Of a stretch of DNA of 6,696 nucleotides, positions 1 to 5,655 are shown piece after piece. This DNA is from Opitutales bacterium (GTDB lineage Bacteria; Verrucomicrobiota; Verrucomicrobiia; Opitutales; Oceanipulchritudinaceae), in NCBI GenBank assembly GCA_007123395.1, contig SKLD01000520.1:1-6696 (forward strand), in the 5' to 3' direction. Position numbers and translations under genes: made by a program. The notes under the pieces are model-generated. The model saw nothing but the letters and a program-made list of their open reading frames with translations, did no database searches and had not been told where the DNA came from. Every line of letters starts with the position of its first letter. Position 1 is the first letter of the stretch.

Positions 1-1
1 C

Positions 2-883
2 GCGGCGGAGTTCAGCGGGGTGGAGGTGATCACCTACTGTGTGCTGGAGACGCACTTCCACATTCTTGTGCGCATTGATCCGGCGGCGCGGCTGTGCGAT
101 GACGCCACCTTGGTGCGGCGCTACCGCGCGCTCTATGGGGAGAGCCGCGCGCAGTGGAGCGGGCTCAACGCGGATGAGTTGAAGCACGCGCTGGCGAACG
201 ACCCGCCGGAAGTGGCGGAGGCCCTGCGAGAGCGTTTGCGTCGGCGCATGGGCGACATCTCGGAGTTCATGCGCACGCTGCGGCAGCGCTACACGCGATG
301 GTTCAATCTCGCGCACGGGACGGCGGGGACACTGTGGGCGGAGCGCTTCGGCAGCGTGCTTGTGCAGGACACGCCGTGGTTGGTGGGGCTGATCGCGGCC
401 TACATCGACCTGAACGCGGTGCGCGCGGGTTTGGCGGATCTACCGGAGAACTATCGTTGGTGCGGCTACACGGAGGCGCTCGCGGGGAATGAGTCTCTTT
501 GCCGTGCGCTCGCCGCGTGCTTTCCGGCGGCGAAGGACCAAACGGAAGCCCTCGCGCTTTACCGGTTGCTGATGTTCGGGAAGGGGACGGGGGCGAAAAG
601 CGACGGCACGGGCGGTCGCATCGACCCGGCGGCGCTGCTGGAAGCGGTGAAGAACGGTGGGGAGTTGCAGCCGCACGAGTTGCTGCGGCTGCGCGCGCGT
701 TTTCTGACGGAGGGCCGTGCCTTGGGAACGCGCGACTGGCTGGAAGACGGTGACGGCGCGCGTGTCCTTGCCAAGTTGAAGCGTCCGCCGCCGTGCCGCC
801 CGGTCGAGGTGCTCGACAACGTGGATCTGGCGGTGGCGCGCTCGCGGTCGGGGTACTGTGCCCTTGAGCATCCGGGGGAGTGA
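2..883 (+). CDS. Y1/RAYT-type HUH transposase, 5' end outside window
   Basis: This is the C-terminal 293 or so residues of an IS200-like (Y1) transposase. The frame is open from base 2, so the true start lies upstream; the GTG at base 20 falls inside the conserved core and is not a start. Numbering from that GTG, the HUH metal-binding motif is H12-F-H14 in the stretch YCVLETHFHILVRI. The presumed catalytic tyrosine is Y91 in RQRYTRWFN, followed by the typical GTLWAERF and AAYIDLNAVRAGL blocks. About 110 further residues follow the Y1 core, as in the long RAYT-like proteins and unlike compact IS200 TnpA. Such enzymes cut and join single-stranded DNA, and RAYTs are tied to REP palindromes. I saw no convincing REP pair flanking it, but the left flank is missing. 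It is intact as far as visible and convergent with the next gene. Confidence 0.9.
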   Translation, partial: AAEFSGVEVITYCVLETHFHILVRIDPAARLCDDATLVRRYRALYGESRAQWSGLNADELKHALANDPPEVAEALRERLRRRMGDISEFMRTLRQRYTRWFNLAHGTAGTLWAERFGSVLVQDTPWLVGLIAAYIDLNAVRAGLADLPENYRWCGYTEALAGNESLCRALAACFPAAKDQTEALALYRLLMFGKGTGAKSDGTGGRIDPAALLEAVKNGGELQPHELLRLRARFLTEGRALGTRDWLEDGDGARVLAKLKRPPPCRPVEVLDNVDLAVARSRSGYCALEHPGE

Positions 884-951
884 CATTCGTTGCCGCTTTC
901 GTAGCCTTCGGCGGTGCCCGTCCCCAGCGGCCACCTGAGCGAGCGCCCGGC

Positions 952-2376
952 TCAATCGGCCGGCTTGATGCGGACGATTTCAGAACCTCGCTGATTTCGG
1001 GTAAGGTTGATGGCGAGGTAGAGGTAGCCGTCGGGGCCATTGGCGATGTCGCGGATGCGGCCGCGGTTACGGAGGATAACTTCCTCGTGGACGGCTTTGT
1101 CGCCATCGAGAACGACGCGGTGCACGACCTCTGCGGCGAGGCCGCCGACGAAGAGGTTGTTCCGCCACTTGGGGAAGCGGTCACCGGTGTAAAAGGCGAT
1201 GCCGCACACCGCGATAGAGGGCGTCCAGTCGATGACCGGTTGTTCCATGCCCTCCTTTTCGGTCAGTTCCGTGATCGGTGTGCCGTTGTAATTGATGCCG
1301 AAAGAAATGACCGGCCAGCCGTAGTTGCGGCCCCGCCGGATACGGTTGAGTTCATCGCCTCCGCGCGGGCCGTGCTCCGTTTGCCAGATGACACCTGTTT
1401 CAGGATGGATATCCATGCCCTGGGCATTGCGGTGGCCGTAGCTCCAGATTTCCGGCAGGGCGTCGGGGTGGTCGACAAAGGGGTTGTCCTGCGGAATGCG
1501 GCCGTCGTCATGGATGCGGAAGGTGTTGCCGGGCGGCGAGGCGAGGTTCTGGGCTTCGTTGCGGTCGCCCCGGTCGCCGATGGTGAAGAAAAGATAGCCG
1601 TCTTGAAATACGATGCGCGTGCCAAAGTGGTGGCGCGCGGTGGTGTAGAAGCGGTCGACCGCCCTCCAGATGGTTTCATGATCGACCCATGTGTGGTCAA
1701 CGATCCTTCCCCGGGCCACCGTTGTTTGGGTCCGGCGGCTATTTTCCGCGAGGGGCTCGGAGTAGGCCAGATAAACCCATCCGTTTTCTTCATAGTCCGG
1801 GTGAAAGGCGACCTCCATGAGGCCGCCTTGCCCGTGGTGCAAGATCGGCGGAAGGTTCGCCACGGAGTCGGTTACGCGCCCGTCGGTTCTGAGAATGCGC
1901 AGGTTACCCTCTTTTTCGGTGAACAGCATGTCGCCATTGGGGAAGAAATCCATGCCCCAGATTTCGCCCGCCGTTTCCGCAACCACTTCCAAGCGGTAAT
2001 TGTGTTCCTCGGTCTCGAAGACGCCTTCGTCTTGCCGGGCCGTGCGGGGTCCCCGGTCGTCCAGCGCGGCCGCGCGGCCTTCCCGGATGTAAACCACGAG
2101 CGCGTGAATTTCCTCCTCGCTGAGCACATTGCGGAACGCTTGCATGCCGTCGTCCGGCAGGCCCTCGCGGATGATTCGGGCAAGGGTGCCCGGATGGTCT
2201 CCATGAATGAGGTCGCGCGCAAGGAGCGATCCTCCCAAACCGCCGCGCATCTCAGCGCCATGGCAGACCGCGCAGTGTTGCTGGTAAATCCTGCTCACCG
2301 CGCCTTGCCCGGAAAGGAGGGAGACCGACACCATCAGCGCAAGGCAGGGAAGAGGAAGAAAGCGTGAGGAAAACAT
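952..2376 (-). CDS. Secreted cytochrome c / PQQ-type aldose sugar dehydrogenase fusion
   Basis: This 474-residue protein has two domains. Residues 1 to about 26 form a signal peptide (basic start, hydrophobic core, no lipobox cysteine). A short class I cytochrome c domain follows: heme motif C35-A-V-C38-H39 and probable distal ligand M78 in GLPDDGMQAF. Residues from about 125 to the end match the soluble aldose sugar dehydrogenase propeller: HGQGGLMEVAFHPDY (181-195), a probable catalytic base in HHFGTR (249-254), GDRGD (267-271), RIHDDGRIP (287-295), YGHRNAQGM (313-321) and HGPRGGDELN (335-344). Family members oxidise the C1 hydroxyl of aldoses with PQQ. The fused heme would take electrons from PQQ and pass them to a respiratory chain. 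It probably acts in the periplasm. The ATG at 2374-2376 is chosen because it gives a full signal peptide, although the Shine-Dalgarno upstream is poor. It lies 218 bases beyond the SDR gene, so it may have its own promoter. Substrate unknown. Confidence 0.88.
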   Translation of the reverse strand: MFSSRFLPLPCLALMVSVSLLSGQGAVSRIYQQHCAVCHGAEMRGGLGGSLLARDLIHGDHPGTLARIIREGLPDDGMQAFRNVLSEEEIHALVVYIREGRAAALDDRGPRTARQDEGVFETEEHNYRLEVVAETAGEIWGMDFFPNGDMLFTEKEGNLRILRTDGRVTDSVANLPPILHHGQGGLMEVAFHPDYEENGWVYLAYSEPLAENSRRTQTTVARGRIVDHTWVDHETIWRAVDRFYTTARHHFGTRIVFQDGYLFFTIGDRGDRNEAQNLASPPGNTFRIHDDGRIPQDNPFVDHPDALPEIWSYGHRNAQGMDIHPETGVIWQTEHGPRGGDELNRIRRGRNYGWPVISFGINYNGTPITELTEKEGMEQPVIDWTPSIAVCGIAFYTGDRFPKWRNNLFVGGLAAEVVHRVVLDGDKAVHEEVILRNRGRIRDIANGPDGYLYLAINLTRNQRGSEIVRIKPAD

Positions 2377-2594
2377 TTCGGCATCGTTGCCGCCGTACCC
2401 GCGGTGTCAACGCCCCGTGCATCCCGATCCTTTCAACGAGTGTGATTCAAAGCGCGGGGTCGGCATCGACGGGCTGCAACCGTTGCCGCCCTGGGATCTT
2501 GTGCGCAAACTTGCCGAGGGGCCTCTTGGCGTCGGGGTTACTATGCCGGGCGAGGCGGCGTTCGAGGACGTCGGTGTACCCGATGTACAAACAA
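2377..2594. other. Intergenic stretch with no intact gene
   Basis: This 218-base gap between the SDR gene and the cytochrome c/PQQ dehydrogenase gene contains the GIY-YIG remnant and, from 2377 to 2446, the leader of the dehydrogenase gene. On the minus strand a TTGACA hexamer occurs in the leader, but no good -10 box follows at the right distance. The plus strand is open for about 85 codons from 2387, without a ribosome binding site or family resemblance. It is best explained as the antisense of the remnant's GC-rich codons. I found no terminator-like hairpin with a T-tract. Confidence 0.5.
2447..2587 (-). pseudogene. Remnant of a GIY-YIG endonuclease domain gene
   Basis: On the minus strand, bases 2587 down to 2450 read YIGYTDVLERRLARHSNP and onward through a lysine-rich KRPLGKFAHK segment, then stop at a TGA (2447-2449). 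The first 30 residues are the recognisable YIG half of a UvrC/Slx1-like GIY-YIG domain: the YIG motif, then the LERRL arginine helix, then the H-N-P turn. The GIY half is absent, because only four non-matching codons separate YIG from the stop of the upstream SDR gene at 2595. The usual GPW-E-L-V continuation after HK is also lost and replaced by an unrelated tail. With no start, no ribosome binding site and both ends missing, it cannot encode a working nuclease. I read it as a fossil of one of the small stand-alone GIY-YIG genes common in bacterial genomes. Confidence 0.7.
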
Positions 2595-3368
2595 CTAAAT
2601 GGCCGCGCTTAAGCCACCATCGACAAAAATCACCTGACCGTTGACAAACGAAGATCCGGTCGAGGCCAGGAAAATGGCCAGCCCTTGCAACTCATCCGGG
2701 GTGCCCCATCGCCCGGCGGGTGTGCGGCCGCAGATCCACCGGTTAAACTCGGGATCCTCCTTCAGCTTGCGGGTCATTTCCGTTTCAAAGTATCCCGGAG
2801 CAATACCGTTTACCTGAATATTATGCCGGGCCCACTCCGCCGCCATCGCCCGCGTGAGCATCTTGAGTCCCCCTTTGGCCGCTGCGTAATTACCCGTGGT
2901 GGGACGGGCAAGGTCCGACATGAGGGAACAGATATTGATGATTTTTCCGGACTGCGCCTGTATCATGGCGGGGGCCACAACCTTGGCCGTGACAAAGGCT
3001 GCGGTGAGATTTGTCTCTATGACGAGGCGGAAGTCCTCAACGGGCATTTCCTCCAGCTGATGACGCCGCTGAATTCCGGCGTTATTGACCAGTATGTCAA
3101 CCGCTCCCCATTTCGCCATGACGGGTGCCAACCCCAGATTGACCGATGCTTCATTGGTCACATCAAAGACTGCCCCCATGACCTCGAGGCCTTCGGAAGC
3201 GAGCGCTTCTGCCGCGGCCAACACCCCCTCCTCCGAGCGGCCGTTGATAACCACACGGGCACCGGATTCAGCGAGCCCGCGGGCCAGATGCAGGCCAAGC
3301 CCGCGGTAGCTGCCGGTGACAAGGGCCGTCTTTCCTTTAAGTGAAAACAGTTTATCCAGTTTATCCAT
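2595..3368 (-). CDS. Short-chain dehydrogenase, gluconate 5-dehydrogenase (IdnO)-like
   Basis: This 257-residue classical SDR is the usual length and intact. The dinucleotide-binding motif is TGSYRGLG (18-25), with D69 for the adenine pocket and NNAG at 95-98. The catalytic tetrad is N120, S148, Y161 and K165 in the YAAAK context. Several blocks match E. coli IdnO closely: NNAGIQRRH, GKIINICS, EWARHNIQVNGIAPGYF-E-T-E-M-T, RTPAGRWG and the C-terminal FVNGQVIFVDGG. IdnO reduces 5-keto-D-gluconate to D-gluconate with NAD(P)H in the cytoplasm. The same subfamily includes 2-deoxygluconate and other keto-acid dehydrogenases, so the exact substrate is inferred only. It is the last gene of the operon, three bases after the preceding stop, with only a modest AAGG upstream. 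It is therefore probably translated by coupling to the dehydrogenase before it. No symbol is assigned, because the neighbourhood lacks the other idn genes. Confidence 0.85.
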   Translation of the reverse strand: MDKLDKLFSLKGKTALVTGSYRGLGLHLARGLAESGARVVINGRSEEGVLAAAEALASEGLEVMGAVFDVTNEASVNLGLAPVMAKWGAVDILVNNAGIQRRHQLEEMPVEDFRLVIETNLTAAFVTAKVVAPAMIQAQSGKIINICSLMSDLARPTTGNYAAAKGGLKMLTRAMAAEWARHNIQVNGIAPGYFETEMTRKLKEDPEFNRWICGRTPAGRWGTPDELQGLAIFLASTGSSFVNGQVIFVDGGLSAAI

Positions 3369-3371
3369 ACG

Positions 3372-4400
3372 TTACGCCTTGAATTGAATGACTCCTTTCA
3401 GCAGGCCGGAGTCGGGTGCCAGCCATGCGGGAAGTTTGGCGGGGAAGTCAGCAGCCTCGCATTCATGGGTGATCCATGTATCGGCATTCACAAGGCCGCT
3501 CTCCATCAGATTGATCACGGAACGGAAGTTCACCGCGCGCGCATTGCGCGAAGCAAGAATATCCAGCTCGCGCCGGTGGAAGTCCGGATCCGAAAAAGTG
3601 AGCGTCCCCTTGTAGATACCAACCAAGATAATCTTGCCGCCGTTTGTCGGCAGGCCGATAGCCGATTCCATGGAAGCCTTGTTTCCGGTACAATCCCAGA
3701 CTACCTCCGGATCTTCCACTCCCGTCGCTTCCCATAGCTCACGAAGGGATTGGTCGGGATCGACCCTAAGCGTCTTCAATCCGGGAAACAGGCGCCGGGC
3801 CGTCGCCAGCCTCTGCTCTGAAATGTCCACGGCCGTCAAATCCACGCCCGCCAACCGGGCAAACTGAACGACACCCAATCCAATGGGCCCCATCCCGATT
3901 ACCGCACCCACTTCATCCCCGTGGAGGTTCGCCCGTTCGACCGCGTGGTGCCCGATGCAGAGGGGTTCCACCAAAGCAAGGCTGCGCGTCGGCAAGGTCG
4001 ACGGATGCAGCTTGTTCGCCGGGAGGATATAGACGTCCCGCATGCCTCCATCCACATGCACCCCGAGGCATTTCGTCGATACGGAACAATTGGTCAATCC
4101 ACGGGCAAAGGCCCGGTCGCCCGGTCCGCTAAAGTAGGCCTCCACCGCACAGCGCGTCCCCGGCTGCAAAGCCGTGACCGCCTCGCCCACGGCCATGACC
4201 TCAACCCCCAGTTCGTGCCCGAGGATGCGCGGATAGTCGAAAAAAGGTTGCCGCCCGTGAAAGGCATGGATGTCCGTCCCGCACAGACCCACATGGCAAA
4301 CACGGACCAACGCCTCTTCAGGCCCCAAATCGGATGGCCCGACTTCAGGCAGTTCAATCAGGTCAAAGTGACCGGGCTCCCGCAAACGGAGTGCTCTCAT
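3372..4400 (-). CDS. Zinc-type medium-chain alcohol/polyol dehydrogenase, IdnD/LgoD-like
   Basis: This 342-residue MDR protein probably oxidises a secondary hydroxyl of a polyol or sugar acid with NAD. Catalytic zinc ligands are visible: C40 in GLCGTD, H62-E63 in LGHELG and E145 in LVEPL. The Rossmann motif is GMGPIGLG (169-176), and D192 at the end of the second strand favours NAD over NADP. The lobe that normally holds a structural zinc with four cysteines is altered. Where relatives have C-x2-C-x2-C-x7-C, this protein has GPGDRAFARGLTNC (92-105), keeping only the last cysteine. The next block, LGVHVDGGMRD, is normal, so this is not a frameshift. Relatives of similar build include L-idonate 5-dehydrogenase and L-galactonate 5-dehydrogenase. 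Its position just before an IdnO-like reductase supports an oxidise-then-reduce pair. A good Shine-Dalgarno overlaps the stop of the gene before it. General family is sure; substrate is not. Confidence 0.87.
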   Translation of the reverse strand: MRALRLREPGHFDLIELPEVGPSDLGPEEALVRVCHVGLCGTDIHAFHGRQPFFDYPRILGHELGVEVMAVGEAVTALQPGTRCAVEAYFSGPGDRAFARGLTNCSVSTKCLGVHVDGGMRDVYILPANKLHPSTLPTRSLALVEPLCIGHHAVERANLHGDEVGAVIGMGPIGLGVVQFARLAGVDLTAVDISEQRLATARRLFPGLKTLRVDPDQSLRELWEATGVEDPEVVWDCTGNKASMESAIGLPTNGGKIILVGIYKGTLTFSDPDFHRRELDILASRNARAVNFRSVINLMESGLVNADTWITHECEAADFPAKLPAWLAPDSGLLKGVIQFKA

Positions 4401-4409
4401 GCTCTCTTT

Positions 4410-4415
4410 CTCCTT
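4410..4415 (-). promoter_or_regulatory. Shine-Dalgarno of the medium-chain dehydrogenase gene
   Basis: AAGGAG lies nine bases before the ATG that ends at 4400. Its first two bases are shared with the TAA stop of the aldo/keto reductase gene. This fixes the start and shows that ribosomes finishing the first cistron land on the initiation site of the second. Confidence 0.75.
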
Positions 4416-5397
4416 AACGAAACCGTCCGGGACTTTCCCATAGATCCGGATTGGGTCCCAACAACTGTTTCAAACGCCCGGTTGCACCGTTGAGCGCTTG
4501 CAAAATCTCTGTCGATAACGCGACATCCTTTGCCGGCAGGTTTTCCATGAGCTGATCGATGTTGCGAGCCCCGACAATAACGCTCGCCACGCTGTCCTGA
4601 TGCAGCAGCCATGCCAAGGCCAGACGCTCCATCGGCAGCCCCACCTGTTCCGCCAACACGCCGATTTCCTCAATCGCCGCAAAGGTCTCTTCTTCGCAGC
4701 CCGCTTCGCCATGGCGCGCGGATCTCCTCGTTCCACTGAAGTGCCGGGAGCGGGCGCGCCCTTCCGGAACATCGTCAGCTGTTGCAAACTTACCTGCCAG
4801 CAAACCTTGCATCAGGGGGCTGTAGGGTAGGATGGAAATGCCGCGCTCCCGGCTGTCCGGAATGATCTCATACTCAATCGCTCTGCTTAAGAGTGAATAC
4901 GGCAACTGGTTGGAGACCATTTCACCCCCTTGAGCCAGCCAGTCGCGCATGTCCCGCGGTCCGAAATTACACACCCCGATGTAGCGGACTTTTCCCTGCT
5001 CCTTTAACTTCCGGAAAGCCCGAATGCTCTCTTCCATCGCAATCGCGTGGCTCGGCCAGTGAACTTGCAGCAGGTCAATATAGTCCGTCCGCAAGCGCTT
5101 TAAACTCGCTTCACAGGACTCCAAGAGGTCTTGGTAACCGAGTTGCTCCGGCGCAACCTTCGTCGCGATTACGGCTTCAGCGCGCCGCCCTTCCAAGGCC
5201 AATCCAAGCACCCGCTCCGCCTCCCCCGCACCGTAGCCGGGGGCACTGTCAAAGGTCGTCAGCCCGTTGTCCAAGGCCGCATGCACCGTCGTGATGGAGG
5301 TTTTTAAATCCTGATCGCCCCAAATTTTTCCGCCTGCAAAGGCCCACGTGCCGAGCGTTAACCGCGATACTTCAATGTCCGTTTTCCCAACTCTCAT
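4414..5397 (-). CDS. Aldo/keto reductase
   Basis: This 327-residue protein is a full-length aldo/keto reductase, a cytoplasmic NAD(P)(H)-dependent (alpha/beta)8 barrel. The catalytic tetrad is D50 (FDSAPGYG), Y55, K80 (IATKVA) and H113 (LLQVHWP). Other family marks are GLTTFDSAPGYGAGEAE near 45-61, the signature RTDYIDLLQVHWP (103-115), IGVCNF (about 140) and the cofactor-loop region around SVASVIVGARN. The overall style is that of the bacterial IolS/Tas/YajO-like group, which acts on sugars, inositol derivatives or small aldehydes. It opens a three-gene operon with two other sugar-type dehydrogenases, so a sugar or sugar-lactone substrate is likely but unproven. The ATG at 5395-5397 is chosen because the protein then starts at the normal MRVGKT-type N-terminus. 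Its own Shine-Dalgarno is poor (GGGGGA, only three bases away), while a perfect one serves a tiny leader ORF overlapping this start. Confidence 0.88.
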   Translation of the reverse strand: MRVGKTDIEVSRLTLGTWAFAGGKIWGDQDLKTSITTVHAALDNGLTTFDSAPGYGAGEAERVLGLALEGRRAEAVIATKVAPEQLGYQDLLESCEASLKRLRTDYIDLLQVHWPSHAIAMEESIRAFRKLKEQGKVRYIGVCNFGPRDMRDWLAQGGEMVSNQLPYSLLSRAIEYEIIPDSRERGISILPYSPLMQGLLAGKFATADDVPEGRARSRHFSGTRRSARHGEAGCEEETFAAIEEIGVLAEQVGLPMERLALAWLLHQDSVASVIVGARNIDQLMENLPAKDVALSTEILQALNGATGRLKQLLGPNPDLWESPGRFR

Positions 5398-5408
5398 GCT
5401 TCCCCCAT
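5394..5408 (-). CDS. Four-codon leader ORF coupled to the aldo/keto reductase start
   Basis: Reading minus, ATG GGG GAA GCA TGA encodes MGEA. Its TGA overlaps the ATG of the aldo/keto reductase gene as ATGA. It has the best Shine-Dalgarno of the region (AAAGGAG, 5416-5422) at an ideal seven-base distance, whereas the reductase ATG is about 18 bases from that site. The arrangement is seen directly. Translation of the leader followed by re-initiation is inference. The alternative is that ribosomes skip it and the overlap is chance. Confidence 0.4.
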   Translation of the reverse strand: MGEA

Positions 5409-5415
5409 TAATCGA

Positions 5416-5422
5416 CTCCTTT
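5416..5422 (-). promoter_or_regulatory. Strong Shine-Dalgarno ahead of the operon
   Basis: AAAGGAG on the minus strand lies seven bases before the leader ATG (5406-5408) and 18 bases before the aldo/keto reductase ATG. Its spacing fits the leader ORF and not the reductase. Confidence 0.6.
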
Positions 5423-5437
5423 CCCCCGGGGTCAAAG

Positions 5438-5453
5438 TTTTAATTTATAACTA
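5438..5453 (-). promoter_or_regulatory. AT-rich patch, possible promoter of the oxidoreductase operon
   Basis: This short AT-rich island in a GC-rich region contains TATAAA on the minus strand (5444-5449), placed about 20 bases before the strong Shine-Dalgarno of the operon, as a -10 box could be. The hexamer 17 bases upstream (GCAAAG) is a poor -35, so the call rests on composition and position only. The patch is AT-rich on both strands and might instead serve the rightward gene. Confidence 0.3.
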
Positions 5454-5455
5454 TG

Positions 5456-5536
5456 AAGCGCGCCCGCTTTGCGACGGCTCTGAAGCACCAGCGAGGCACG
5501 GACGGTCGCGGAGTTGGAGCGGGGCGTGCGGCGCTT
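5456..5536. repeat. Imperfect GC-rich palindrome in the divergent intergenic region
   Basis: Three nested complementary arms are visible. AAGCGC (5456-5461) pairs with GCGCTT (5531-5536). GCCCGC (5462-5467) pairs with GCGGGGC (5519-5525, one extra G). GCGAC (5471-5475) pairs with GTCGC (5505-5509). Together they would fold about 80 bases into an interrupted hairpin with a loop of about 29 bases. It could be a REP-like or MITE-like element, a 5' leader structure of the rightward gene, or chance pairing in GC-rich DNA. Copy number in the genome is unknown. Confidence 0.35.
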
Positions 5537-5641
5537 CTGAAAAGAGCAATCAGGATCCTTGCGTTCAAGCGGCTTTCCCGTTTGTGATTGGGTTCCGAAG
5601 GGCCCGGTGTGGTCCCGCGACGGTTCCGACAGGATGGGAGC

Positions 5642-5647
5642 GAAAGG
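5642..5647 (+). promoter_or_regulatory. Ribosome binding site deciding the start of the rightward gene
   Basis: GAAAGG ends eight bases before the ATG at 5656-5658. The same frame is open back to a GTG at 5584, but that codon has no Shine-Dalgarno. The 24 extra residues it would add look like translated intergenic DNA and lie next to the palindrome. The ATG is therefore preferred. Confidence 0.5.
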
Positions 5648-5655
5648 TTTTCAAG

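Noticed and set aside
936..954. TGAGC/GCTCA inverted repeat at the convergent gene ends
   Set aside because: A five-base stem with a nine-base loop and no T-tract is expected by chance in this composition.
303..1184. Minus-strand frame of 293 codons over the transposase and gene junction
   Set aside because: Its product is low-complexity Ser/Pro/Ala/Arg-rich, it spans two real genes on both strands, and it has no domain or ribosome binding site.
880..2367. Long open plus-strand frame of 495 codons opposite the cytochrome c/PQQ dehydrogenase gene
   Set aside because: The minus-strand protein has a signal peptide and clear family motifs over its full length. The plus-strand translation resembles no family and is a GC-rich antisense shadow.
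5584..5655. Upstream GTG start extending the nucleotidyltransferase-like protein by 24 residues
   Set aside because: It has no ribosome binding site, while the ATG at 5656 has GAAAGG at eight bases. The extra residues show no family resemblance.
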